A DNA stretch of 36,857 nucleotides from JANXXV01 sp038230275 (GTDB lineage: Bacteria > Acidobacteriota > Terriglobia > Bryobacterales > Bryobacteraceae), in assembly GCA_038230275.1 (NCBI GenBank), contig JBBRNO010000054.1:1-36857 (forward strand), in the 5' to 3' direction. Of the stretch, positions 16,563 to 24,818 are shown one piece after another (positions within the stretch are counted from its first letter, which is position 1; every line of letters starts with the position of its first letter). Made by a program: the position numbers and the translations under genes. The notes under the pieces were generated by a model that was not told the DNA's origin, searched no databases, and saw nothing but the letters and a program-made list of their open reading frames with translations.

Positions 16563-17801
16563 ATGAAGATTACCAAAGTCCAGGCGTTTCTGCTGTCCTA
16601 TCCATTTGAACAACCGGTTCATCTTGGCTACCATGGCGGGGATCGCACCATCCTGAAGCGGGACGCCATGCTGATCCGCGTGGAGACGGATCTGGGTCTT
16701 GTCGGATATGCGCCGGGACAGCCCACCGAAGCCGCAAAGCTGGCTATCGATCAGACGGTAGGACCGTTTCTCACCGGCCGCACATGCGCCGATCCCGACG
16801 CCCTGCGTATTCTGTTCTTCCAGGGCCCCGGCGCCAAAGAGTCTCTGGCAAAGATCTACTGCTCGGTGGAGATCGCCCTTTACGATGTACTGGGAAAGGC
16901 GTTAAGCGTCCCGGTAAGCGAACTTCTGGGCGGCAGGGTACGCGATCACATTCGGCTTTATGGAAGCGCCGGTATGTACATGCCCCCCGAGAAATACGCT
17001 GAAGAAGCGGCCGCCATCGCGGAATTGGGATTTCTCGCTTATAAGATGAGGCCGGCATTGGGACCGGAGAAGGACCTGGAAACCGTCCGGCTGATGCGCC
17101 AGGCGGTGGGCCCCACATTCGATCTGATGGTGGACGCACACACCTGGTGGCGAATGGGTGATAAGAGCTATGATATGCCAACCGTGGAAATGCTGGCCAA
17201 GGAAATGGGCGCGCTCGATATCACCTGGCTGGAAGAACCACTCCCCCCGGACAACCACGAAGCCTACCGGAAATTGAAGGATACAGGGTATGTTCCGCTT
17301 GCCAGCGGTGAACATGAACCCAACCACCTGCGTTTCCTGGATCTGATCCTGACCGGCAGCGTCGATTACGTCCAGATGGATATTGTCTGCCAGGGAGGCT
17401 ACAACAGCGCTCGCCGTATCCTTCCCGATATCGCCCACTCGGAGCTGCGTTTCGCCTTTCATAGCTGGGGCACCGCGCTCGAAGTGATTGCCGCGGCGCA
17501 CTTTGGAATTTGCTGGCCCCATACTGTTGCCGAGTGGCTGGAATATCCCGTCTATTCCACGCCAAAACTCCAGACCATGTATCCGTTTCCGCTGGCCGCC
17601 GAAATATTGAAAGAACCGCTGCAGATCGAGCACGGAGAATTGATCGTTTCACGGGAACCGGGCTTAGGCGTGCAGATCGAGGAGGCCGTCATCGATCGTT
17701 ACCCCTGGATCCCGGGGCCATGGTCCACCTTCACGCTGCATTCCCCGCGCAAGACTTTCGCTGTCACCGGCGACCACACGGTTCGGTTTGCGGAGCTCTA
17801 A
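16563..17801 (+). CDS. enolase-superfamily dehydratase/racemase, mandelate racemase family
   Basis: A 412-residue enzyme of the mandelate racemase/muconate lactonizing group, which removes the alpha proton of a carboxylate, usually to dehydrate sugar acids. The N-terminal capping domain spans about 1-130. Barrel residues include Lys161 (YKMR), metal ligands Asp191 (VDAH), Glu224 (LEEPLPPDNHEAY) and Glu250 (SGEHE), and His300 (FHSWGT) as the probable second base. This set fits the mandelate racemase subgroup; the exact substrate cannot be read. It starts at ATG 16563, after an AACAGAAG that is a weak ribosome binding site, and ends 4 nt before the deacetylase gene, so it heads that operon. Confidence 0.85.
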   Translation: MKITKVQAFLLSYPFEQPVHLGYHGGDRTILKRDAMLIRVETDLGLVGYAPGQPTEAAKLAIDQTVGPFLTGRTCADPDALRILFFQGPGAKESLAKIYCSVEIALYDVLGKALSVPVSELLGGRVRDHIRLYGSAGMYMPPEKYAEEAAAIAELGFLAYKMRPALGPEKDLETVRLMRQAVGPTFDLMVDAHTWWRMGDKSYDMPTVEMLAKEMGALDITWLEEPLPPDNHEAYRKLKDTGYVPLASGEHEPNHLRFLDLILTGSVDYVQMDIVCQGGYNSARRILPDIAHSELRFAFHSWGTALEVIAAAHFGICWPHTVAEWLEYPVYSTPKLQTMYPFPLAAEILKEPLQIEHGELIVSREPGLGVQIEEAVIDRYPWIPGPWSTFTLHSPRKTFAVTGDHTVRFAEL

Positions 17802-17805
17802 CGCC

Positions 17806-18510
17806 ATGTGGATTGCCGCGGGCAGCGCTCTTGCATGCACCACTGCCGGTGTACTGGCGTACGGTGTGCGTGGGCGATCCGCATCCTGGATCGCGCCGTC
17901 GGTGTCCCACGGTTCCACGGAACGCCGCGCCCTTGCGCTCACTTTTGACGATGGGCCCAGCCCGGCCACCCCGCGGCTGCTTGAGATTCTGGGAAAATAC
18001 CAGGCTAAAGCGACTTTTTTCCAATGCGGAGCCAATATCCGGCGCCTGCCGCAAATCGCTCGCTCGGTTTTTGAGGCAGGCCACGAGATCGGCAATCATA
18101 CCGATACCCACCCCCTGCTTTCATTTCATTCCAAGGGACTTATCCGGCGCGAGATCACCCGTGCCCAGGACGCCATTCGCGATACCACTGGCTGCACCGC
18201 TACACTATTTCGAGCGCCCTATGGCGTAAGGTGGTTCGGAATGAGGCAAGTGCAGCGCGAACTTGGTTTAATGGGAGTGATGTGGACTGCGATCGGGCTC
18301 GATTGGAAGCTCGATGGCGCCGCGGTGTGCCGCCGCCTGTTGCCCGCCGTGAAGAACGGGGCGATACTTTGTCTTCACGATGGACGTGGAATCTCGACCG
18401 AACCCGATGTTACAAGTACAATTGAAGCTGTCCGCACAATGATCCCATTTTTGCTGGATCAAGGCTTTCGCCTTGAGACTGTGAGTCAACTTTTATGCCC
18501 GACGATCTAA
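17806..18510 (+). CDS. NodB-type polysaccharide deacetylase
   Basis: A 234-residue carbohydrate esterase of family 4 type. It shows TFDDGPS (46-52), the zinc motif with His98 and His102 (GNHTDTHP), RAPYG (136-140), and LHDG (190-193). Such enzymes remove N- or O-acetyl groups from amino sugars. Residues 1-30 are hydrophobic (WIAAGSALACTTAGVLAYGV), so it is probably anchored in, or exported across, the inner membrane. ATG 17806 begins 4 nt after the previous stop, and the gene overlaps the acyl carrier protein gene by 16 nt. The company of an ACP and a ketoacyl synthase suggests work on a lipid-linked saccharide; this is inference. Confidence 0.88.
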   Translation: MWIAAGSALACTTAGVLAYGVRGRSASWIAPSVSHGSTERRALALTFDDGPSPATPRLLEILGKYQAKATFFQCGANIRRLPQIARSVFEAGHEIGNHTDTHPLLSFHSKGLIRREITRAQDAIRDTTGCTATLFRAPYGVRWFGMRQVQRELGLMGVMWTAIGLDWKLDGAAVCRRLLPAVKNGAILCLHDGRGISTEPDVTSTIEAVRTMIPFLLDQGFRLETVSQLLCPTI

Positions 18511-18737
18511 TGACCCGAGTGATCAATGTGATCGCCACGACACAACATATTCCGGTGGAAAGCATCACCGCCGACAGCACGTTTGAGGAATTGAAAATAG
18601 ATTCGCTCGACGGAATCAACATCTTGTTCGCGCTGGAGAACGAATTCAGCATCAGTATCCCCGACGATGAGGCGCGTGGCATCCGGACTGTCCGGGAGAT
18701 GGCGGCCGGTGTGGAGAAACTGACCGCCAGTGCCTGA
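18495..18737 (+). CDS. acyl carrier protein
   Basis: An 80-residue acyl carrier protein. Ser37 in KIDSLDG carries the phosphopantetheine in this family. Acidic helix II (FALENEFSISIPDDEA) is typical. It lies between a NodB-type deacetylase (16-nt overlap) and a ketoacyl synthase (8-nt overlap), so it is a dedicated carrier rather than the housekeeping AcpP, whose usual fab neighbours are absent. In rhizobia the equivalent specialised carrier is NodF. Confidence 0.92.
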   Translation: MPDDLMTRVINVIATTQHIPVESITADSTFEELKIDSLDGINILFALENEFSISIPDDEARGIRTVREMAAGVEKLTASA

Positions 18738-19947
18738 GCGCCGTGTGGTTGTCACAGGAATCGGCGTGATTTCCGCCTTGGGTGCGGATCGAATCGCATT
18801 CTGGAAATCTCTGTCGGAAGGCCTTTCCGGCATCCGGCCGATAGAATCCATTGACCGGCAACCGTTCCGCTTTCAAAACGGTGCGGAAGTCTGCGGCTAC
18901 AACCCGCTGCGCTATTTCGACGAAAAGCAGATCGGCCTCACCGACAGGTTTGCGCAATACGCCGTGATCGCCGCCCGCGAGGCGGTGGCGCAGTCCGGCA
19001 TTGCCTTCACGAACCCGTCACGCACCGCCATAGTCACCGGATCCTGCGTGGGCGGACAAGGCGCCATGGACGATGGCTTCGTCGACATGTATAAGAAGGG
19101 TTTGCCGCGCGTCAATCCGATGATGATTCCCCGCGTGATGGCCAACTCAGGCGCCAGCCAGATCTCCATGGGCTTCGGCATCACCGGCCCCACCTATACC
19201 GTATCTACTGCCTGTTCGTCTTCCAACCATGCAATCGGCCAGGCCTACCAGATGGTCCGCTATGGCATGGTGGATTCCGCCATCACCGGCGGCAGCGAAG
19301 CCGTTTTTAGCTTCGGCTTTCTGAAAGCGTGGGAAGCCATGCGCGTGGTTTCGCCCGACACCTGCCGGCCGTTTTCAAAGGATCGCCGCGGTCTGGTGCT
19401 GGGCGAAGGCGGCGCCATGCTGGTGCTGGAAACGCTGGAAGCAGCCCGTGCACGCGGGGCGGAAATCCTGGGAGAGGTAGTGGGCTTCGGTATGTCCTCC
19501 GATGCCCATCACATCACTCAGCCCAATCCGGATGGAGCCGCGCTGGCAATGACCACCGCGCTAAGCGATGGCGGCATCGCGCCGGAATCTGTAGGCTACA
19601 TCAACGCGCACGGAACCGGCACCATCGCCAACGATGTCAGCGAGACGGCAGCCATCCGCAAAGCATTCGGCGCGCATGCGGACCACTTGCTGGTTAGCTC
19701 CACGAAATCCATGCATGGACATGCGCTGGGCGCGGCTGGCGCTATTGAAGCCGTAGCCACGTTGCTCGCGCTGCGGAATGGCATCGTTCCGCCCACGGCG
19801 AATTTCACCGGGAACGATCCGCTATGCGACCTGGACATCGTCCCAAACACCGCGCGCGCCGCCAAGGTTGAGTTCGCCATCTCCAACTCATTCGCGTTTG
19901 GCGGATTGAATGCCGTGCTGGTGTTCAGATCCCCAAATGCTCTTTAA
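18730..19947 (+). CDS. beta-ketoacyl-ACP synthase, FabF/NodE-like
   Basis: A 405-residue condensing enzyme of the FabF family. The catalytic triad is Cys162 (STACSSS), His294 (NAHGTGT) and His329 (TKSMHGHALGAAG). It elongates acyl chains on the ACP encoded just upstream, adding malonyl-derived two-carbon units. It starts at GTG 18730, inside the ACP stop region. Length and motifs are complete. The last 23 nt overlap the 3' end of the convergent LytTR regulator gene. Whether it makes a special fatty acid, as NodE does, or serves another acyl product cannot be told from sequence. Confidence 0.9.
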   Translation: MPERRVVVTGIGVISALGADRIAFWKSLSEGLSGIRPIESIDRQPFRFQNGAEVCGYNPLRYFDEKQIGLTDRFAQYAVIAAREAVAQSGIAFTNPSRTAIVTGSCVGGQGAMDDGFVDMYKKGLPRVNPMMIPRVMANSGASQISMGFGITGPTYTVSTACSSSNHAIGQAYQMVRYGMVDSAITGGSEAVFSFGFLKAWEAMRVVSPDTCRPFSKDRRGLVLGEGGAMLVLETLEAARARGAEILGEVVGFGMSSDAHHITQPNPDGAALAMTTALSDGGIAPESVGYINAHGTGTIANDVSETAAIRKAFGAHADHLLVSSTKSMHGHALGAAGAIEAVATLLALRNGIVPPTANFTGNDPLCDLDIVPNTARAAKVEFAISNSFAFGGLNAVLVFRSPNAL

Positions 19948-20695
19948 GCGCCTTCACCCGATCTCGCGCCACGGTAAGTTCAGTCTTCTTATCGTCCTTT
20001 AGCCGCAGCAACATTCGCCCGGCGAACCAGGAATACAGCTCATGCACAAAGCTGGCGTTCACAATGGTGGACCGGTGAATGCGCACAAACTTCTTCGGAT
20101 CCAGCTTCAATTCCAACTCGGAGATAGTCAGATCCAGACAGTGATCCTTCGTCGCAGTGGCCGCGTAAGTTAGCTTGTCCTTCGCGAACAGATGCGTCAC
20201 CCGTTCCAATTCAATAAACTCCACCCGTTCGCCCAAGCGGGAAGCCAGCCGCTCCGGATACTGCGGCGCGCGCGTCTGCAACACGGAGGAGATCTGCTGC
20301 AACAACGCTCCCAACTCCGGACGCGGCTCGCTCCCGCCACGGATTCGGTCCAGCTTATTCAATGTCCGCTCCAGCTGCTGCGTCTCCACCGGCTTCAACA
20401 GATAGCCAATGGAATTGACCTCAAACGCCTGCAGCGCATACTGGTGATAAGCGGTGGTGAAAATCACCAGCGGCTCATCGGACAATTGCGACAGCATCTG
20501 AAAGCCGGTCATTCCCGGCATTTGAATATCCAGAAACAGCACGTCCACGGCAACCGTCCGCAACTGCGCAATGGCATCCACCGGATCGGCACTGCGCCCA
20601 ACAATTTCCACCCGGCCCGTCTGCTCCAACAGCCGCGCCAGGCGTTTTAAAGCCAGTTGCTCGTCGTCCACCAGGAATGCTCTCAAAGGCTTCAT
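19925..20695 (-). CDS. LytTR-family response regulator
   Basis: A 256-residue regulator. The receiver domain (1-120) has acidic pocket Asp10 and Asp11, phosphoacceptor Asp56 (FLDIQMPG), a TTAYH switch region and LLKPVE lysine. The C-terminal LytTR DNA-binding domain (about 155-252) contains FIELERVTHLFAKDKLTY and FVRIHRSTIVN. It is co-transcribed with the histidine kinase, overlapping by 4 nt. LytTR proteins usually bind paired short direct repeats about 21 bp apart; such repeats lie upstream of the kinase gene. The 3' end overlaps the ketoacyl-synthase gene. Confidence 0.93.
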   Translation of the reverse strand: MKPLRAFLVDDEQLALKRLARLLEQTGRVEIVGRSADPVDAIAQLRTVAVDVLFLDIQMPGMTGFQMLSQLSDEPLVIFTTAYHQYALQAFEVNSIGYLLKPVETQQLERTLNKLDRIRGGSEPRPELGALLQQISSVLQTRAPQYPERLASRLGERVEFIELERVTHLFAKDKLTYAATATKDHCLDLTISELELKLDPKKFVRIHRSTIVNASFVHELYSWFAGRMLLRLKDDKKTELTVARDRVKALKEHLGI

Positions 20696-21771
20696 CGCAG
20701 CGCCCGCGCCGGTAACGACAATACGACGGACATTCCGTCACCGCTGCGTTCCATTCCTAATGCGGCATCCACCGCGAACAGCGTCAGCAGGCGCGCCTGC
20801 AGGTTGTCCAAGCCGTGCCCGCCAAGCACGGATTCCACACTGAATCCCGGCCCGTCGTCCCAAACTTCCAGCTCCATCCCGCCCGCGGTTCGCGCCGCCG
20901 TCACGCGGATTGCCCCGCCCTCGCGCCGCGGAGCCACCGCAAACTTCACGCTGTTCTCAACCAGCGTCTGAATGGAAAGCGGAGGCACTTCAAACTGCTC
21001 CAGTTCCGCCGGAATCTCCACCGCAAATCGCAGACGTTCTCCAAACCGCGCGCGTTCGATCTCCAGATAATCGCGCACGATTTTCATTTCCTGATACAAC
21101 GGCACCAGCCCCGCCTGTCCGGAATCGAGTGAGAACCGCAGCAGCGCCGCCATTCGTTCAATCAACCGTTCGGCGCGCTTCGGGTCGTCCTGAATCAACG
21201 ACGAAATAGAGTTCAACGTATTAAACAGAAAATGTGGATGGATGCGGCTCTCCAGCGAAGAAAGGCGCGCCTCGGTGGCCAGCTTCAGCGCGCGCTCCCG
21301 CTCCAGTTCCTTCGTCCGCAATTCCAGCGTGGTCTGCTGCAACTGCGCCCGCATGGTCTCATAGGCGATAATGATGCCGCCCACCACCAGCGTGATCAAC
21401 ACGCAGATGCTCAGGCTCTGTTTGTAGAGGCTCCAGAATTGCGCCGCGGGATACACGCCGCTGGCCACCAGCAGGCCGCCCGCAAAGGAGCATCCCACCG
21501 CCGCCAGCACCGTCAACGCCACCGCGGCAAGCGGCCAGCCGAACACCGCCGGCTTGGACACGGACCACGCCCACAGATACGGCATCAACCCGTGCGTCAG
21601 GCATCCGATGGAAATCGAGTACACGAATGCGGTGCAGAAATAGCGCACAGCATCGGCCAGGGTCGCATCGTTCGTTAAGGAATAAGTGAATACGGCGATA
21701 ACCAGCGCCAGCGCCACATTCGTCAACAGCACACGCTTCCACTTGAACTTGTGCGTGAACCGGTTCCCCAT
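20692..21771 (-). CDS. LytS-type sensor histidine kinase
   Basis: A 359-residue membrane kinase. Four or more hydrophobic segments lie in residues 14-135 and a coiled linker at about 136-175. The HisKA_7-like His_kinase domain holds the PHFLFNTLNS motif with the likely phosphorylated His180, and a C-terminal ATPase domain carries WDDGPGFS and GHGLDNLQARL. It phosphorylates the LytTR regulator encoded directly downstream (ATGA overlap). No extracellular sensor domain is visible, so the signal is probably perceived in the membrane. The gene is divergent from an MFS transporter, a possible target. Confidence 0.92.
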   Translation of the reverse strand: MGNRFTHKFKWKRVLLTNVALALVIAVFTYSLTNDATLADAVRYFCTAFVYSISIGCLTHGLMPYLWAWSVSKPAVFGWPLAAVALTVLAAVGCSFAGGLLVASGVYPAAQFWSLYKQSLSICVLITLVVGGIIIAYETMRAQLQQTTLELRTKELERERALKLATEARLSSLESRIHPHFLFNTLNSISSLIQDDPKRAERLIERMAALLRFSLDSGQAGLVPLYQEMKIVRDYLEIERARFGERLRFAVEIPAELEQFEVPPLSIQTLVENSVKFAVAPRREGGAIRVTAARTAGGMELEVWDDGPGFSVESVLGGHGLDNLQARLLTLFAVDAALGMERSGDGMSVVLSLPARALR

Positions 21772-21817
21772 ACACCGCCTATTTTACGCGCGCGCACCAC
21801 GCGGAACCGCCAGAATC

Positions 21818-21866
21818 CCGATGAAATGCAGAACCCGCCGATGAACACCCGCTGCGCGCCGATGAA
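21818..21866. promoter_or_regulatory. three CCGATGAA direct repeats, candidate LytTR operator
   Basis: CCGATGAA occurs at 21818-21825, 21838-21845 and 21859-21866, with start-to-start spacing of 20 and 21 bp, close to two helical turns. They sit in the 130-bp gap between the kinase and MFS genes. LytTR regulators are known to bind short direct repeats at this spacing, so regulation of one or both genes is plausible. Confidence 0.55.
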
Positions 21867-21901
21867 GCGAACACGGACAGACGAAGTAAGATAGCCATTC
21901 G

Positions 21902-23080
21902 ATGCGAGTTTGGATTCCCACCATCACCATGTTGCTGGTTTCGCTAATCAGCTACATCGATCGCAACACCCTGGCCCTACTGGCGCCAACCATCCTCAAG
22001 GAAACCAACCTCTCCGTTGAGCAATACGGCTACATCATCTCGGCCTTCTCCATCGCCTACATGATCGGCAATCCGGTTTGGGGCGTATTGCTAGATCGCT
22101 TCGGACTGCGCCGCGGCATGACGGCCGCCGTCTCCTTCTGGACCCTTGCCTCCGTAGCCCATGTCTTCGCCAGTGGGCTGTTCAGCTTCGCCGGCGCACG
22201 CATGTTACTGGGCTTTGGCGAAGGGGCAACATTTCCCGGCGGCTTGCGCACCGCCGTACAGACGCTGCCGCCCTTCCGGCGCTCCCGCGGCATCGCCGTC
22301 TCCTACAGCGGTGGATCGCTGGGCGCCATCGTCACGCCTATCATCGTCACGCCCATCTTCCTCCACTTCGGCTGGCGCGGCGCGTTCTGGTTTACGGGAC
22401 TGGTTGGCTTGCTGTGGCTCGCCATCTGGTGGCGCGTCAGCCGCGACATCCCGGATACGCCACAATCCACCGTCCCCCGTACCAACGGCCCCCGCGCGCT
22501 GGACGGCCGCGTCTGGGCGTTCATGTCGGCCTACGCATTTGGCGGCCTGCCGCTCGCGTTCGTAATTTACGGCGCGGCCATTTACTTGAGCAACGCCAAG
22601 GGCCTCTCGCAAAGCTCCATCGGGCACCTGCTCTGGATCCCGCCCCTCGGCTGGGAGATCGGCTACTTCTTCTGGGGTTGGATTTCCGATCGCTTCCGGC
22701 GTGGCGGCGTCATCTCCTACCGGTCCGTCCTGCTGATCACCATGCTGCTGAGCCTGCCGCTCGCCTTGACGCCCTACACAAGCTCCCTGCCGCTGGTGAT
22801 GTTCGAACTTTTCTTCGCCATGTTCGTGGCCGCCGGCTTCGTCATCCTGTCCATCGCGTATGCAACCGACGTTTTCCCGCCGGAAGATTCAGGCTTGATC
22901 GCGGGCCTCGGAGCCGGATCGTGGTCCGCGGCCGTGGCACTCATCATGCCGGTCTTCGGCAGGCTCTTCGATCAACACCGCTACGAACTGGCCTTCTTGA
23001 TTGCCGCCCTGTTCCCGGTAGCGGGATTCGCCCTGTGGACAGGCTTGACCAGGACGCATTCTCAAAAGGCAAGGACCTGA
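21902..23080 (+). CDS. MFS transporter, ACS/hexuronate-like
   Basis: A 392-residue transporter with about 12 hydrophobic segments. The N-terminal SYIDRNTLALLAPTI and the loop GVLLDRFGLRRG are typical of the anion:cation symporter branch of the major facilitator superfamily (sugar-acid transporters such as ExuT), as is the GFGEGATFPGG motif. The substrate is likely an organic or sugar acid, by family only. It is divergent from the LytS kinase and may be controlled by that system, as is common for LytS/LytTR pairs next to transporters. Confidence 0.88.
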   Translation: MRVWIPTITMLLVSLISYIDRNTLALLAPTILKETNLSVEQYGYIISAFSIAYMIGNPVWGVLLDRFGLRRGMTAAVSFWTLASVAHVFASGLFSFAGARMLLGFGEGATFPGGLRTAVQTLPPFRRSRGIAVSYSGGSLGAIVTPIIVTPIFLHFGWRGAFWFTGLVGLLWLAIWWRVSRDIPDTPQSTVPRTNGPRALDGRVWAFMSAYAFGGLPLAFVIYGAAIYLSNAKGLSQSSIGHLLWIPPLGWEIGYFFWGWISDRFRRGGVISYRSVLLITMLLSLPLALTPYTSSLPLVMFELFFAMFVAAGFVILSIAYATDVFPPEDSGLIAGLGAGSWSAAVALIMPVFGRLFDQHRYELAFLIAALFPVAGFALWTGLTRTHSQKART

Positions 23081-23379
23081 GTCCGCGATAGGCTACATCG
23101 AACCAAAGAGCTGGTCCTATTCGGAGTGGCTATCAATCCAAACCCACATGATCGTATCCGAATCGAGTGGACTTTTGTGCGCCGCTCTTACGGCCCAACC
23201 GCTCCCTTACGGTCACGGCTCAGCCGGCGTTTCCGAGCCGTGACCGTAAGGGAGCGGTTGGGATTGGAACGTTTGCAGATAGGTACTAGCACGCCAAGCG
23301 ATCAATGGCGTCCTCAATCTCCTCGATCTGGCTAATGCCTGGAGCCTAGCGTCCTCCCCCAATCCCCTACAATAACCGG
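23081..23379. other. intergenic stretch between two transporters, with a repeat
   Basis: No gene is seen. It holds the 28-bp inverted repeat at 23194-23262. On the minus strand around 23290-23335 there is a 15-residue frame (SQIEEIEDAIDRLAC) ending in TAG, which resembles the N-terminus of small antitoxin-like proteins and may be a relic. The APC permease starts at the end of this gap. Confidence 0.5.
23194..23262. repeat. perfect 28-bp inverted repeat, REP-like
   Basis: Arms 23194-23221 and 23235-23262 are perfectly complementary over 28 bp around a 13-nt loop. The arm core is CGTGACCGTAAGGGAGCGG. A related half-copy lies at about 26677-26710, so it is a dispersed family in this genome. It could also act as a terminator for the MFS gene, although no T-run follows. 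Confidence 0.9.
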
Positions 23380-24813
23380 GTGGACGAACAAACCGGCGAA
23401 CAGCGGACTCAAACAGGGGAACTGAACGTCGAGCTACACAGCGCCGAACTAAAGAAAGAGTTATCCCTGCCCAATCTGGTCTTCACCCAGGTCTTGTCCA
23501 TCCTGGGCCTCGCCTGGATCGGCACCGCAGCCAAGCTGGGCTCCTCGCACTTCGTCTTCTGGCTCGCCGCTATCGTGCTGTTCTACATCCCATCCGCCGC
23601 CGTCGTCATTCACTTGAACAATGAAATGCCGCTGGAGGGCGGCCTCTATCAGTGGGGCAAACTGCGCTTCAACGAAATGACCGGCTTCCTCGTGGCCTGG
23701 AATATCTGGATCTACTCCATCGTCTTCGTATCGGAAATCGGCCTGCTGGTGACCAACAACCTGTCTTACGCGCTCGGCCCCTCCGGCGCATGGCTCGCCG
23801 GCAGTAAACTGACCATCGTCACCGCCAGTGTGCTGGTCACCGCCGGCCTGGTGTCGATTGCCAGACTCGGCCTTGCCGTCGGCAAATGGATCCATGGCCT
23901 GGCCGGCTTCACGCTTCTTTTCCTGTTCGCCGCCATGGCCTTCTTCGCCATTCCTCACTGGTTTCACGGCAACGTGGCTCATGCGCCGCTAGCTTTGTCG
24001 ATCCCGGCCTTTACCCTGTTAAGCCTGAATATCCTGGGAAAGATGGGCTTCGGCGCCATGGGCGGCTTCGATTTCGTGGCCATTTTCGCCGGAGAATGCC
24101 GGGGCGTGGACGTTGCCAAGCCCATCCGCCGCTCCGTATGGATCGCAACGCCATTGATCGCCGGCGCCTTTATTCTGGGCACCGCGTGCGTTCTGGTTTT
24201 CGTCAAGCCGGATGACATCGACCTCATCTCTCCCATCACCCAGGTGCTCAATCGAGGCATCCAATCGGCCGGCTTCTCCGGCTCCGGCACTTCCCTGGCA
24301 GGCATGCTGATCGTATTTACATTGCTGGGCCAGGCGGTACTTTCCTTCAACGCCAGCGCGCGCCTGCCATTGGTTGCCGGCTGGGATCACCTCCTGCCTT
24401 CCTGGTTCACCCGCCTCCATCCCAAACACAAAACTCCCGTCGGCTCCATCGCATTTATCGGCGCCGCCACGCTGATTTTCGCCCTCGCCACCAATATGGG
24501 CGCCGGAAACCAGGAAGCGTATCAAATACTCCAAAGTGCCTCGGGTGTCGCCTACGGGGTGGCTTATCTGGTGATGTTCGCCATTCCCCTGATAGCACCG
24601 GGCAAGAAACCTTCCTGGATGCTGCGCGTAGCAGCCGCTTCCGGCTTCGGCATGACGCTGCTGAATATTGTGCTCTCGGTGGTTCCCATCATTGACGTTC
24701 CCGACCGGCTCTCATTTGCCATCAAAATCGGCGGAACCGTCATCGGTCTGAACCTTGCAGCGGCGCTCTTCTACCGGCGGGCCGAGGCGCGGCGAAAACT
24801 CCAGTTAGGCTGA
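23380..24813 (+). CDS. APC-family amino-acid permease
   Basis: A 477-residue transporter of the amino acid-polyamine-organocation family with about 12 transmembrane segments. The N-terminal block LSLPNLVFTQVLSILGL, NNEMPLEGGLYQWGKL and the GGFDFVAIFAGECRG segment are typical. The first 25 residues are hydrophilic. It probably imports an amino acid; the substrate cannot be inferred. It starts at GTG 23380. It follows the REP-like repeat and is transcribed away from it. Confidence 0.88.
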   Translation: MDEQTGEQRTQTGELNVELHSAELKKELSLPNLVFTQVLSILGLAWIGTAAKLGSSHFVFWLAAIVLFYIPSAAVVIHLNNEMPLEGGLYQWGKLRFNEMTGFLVAWNIWIYSIVFVSEIGLLVTNNLSYALGPSGAWLAGSKLTIVTASVLVTAGLVSIARLGLAVGKWIHGLAGFTLLFLFAAMAFFAIPHWFHGNVAHAPLALSIPAFTLLSLNILGKMGFGAMGGFDFVAIFAGECRGVDVAKPIRRSVWIATPLIAGAFILGTACVLVFVKPDDIDLISPITQVLNRGIQSAGFSGSGTSLAGMLIVFTLLGQAVLSFNASARLPLVAGWDHLLPSWFTRLHPKHKTPVGSIAFIGAATLIFALATNMGAGNQEAYQILQSASGVAYGVAYLVMFAIPLIAPGKKPSWMLRVAAASGFGMTLLNIVLSVVPIIDVPDRLSFAIKIGGTVIGLNLAAALFYRRAEARRKLQLG

Positions 24814-24818
24814 TCCGT

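Noticed and set aside
19596..19886. Minus-strand frame inside the ketoacyl-synthase gene
   Set aside because: Shadow frame; the synthase triad is intact on the other strand.
17806..19947. Claim of a Nod-factor pathway
   Set aside because: Only three of the needed protein types are present; no acyltransferase or chitin synthase is in the window.
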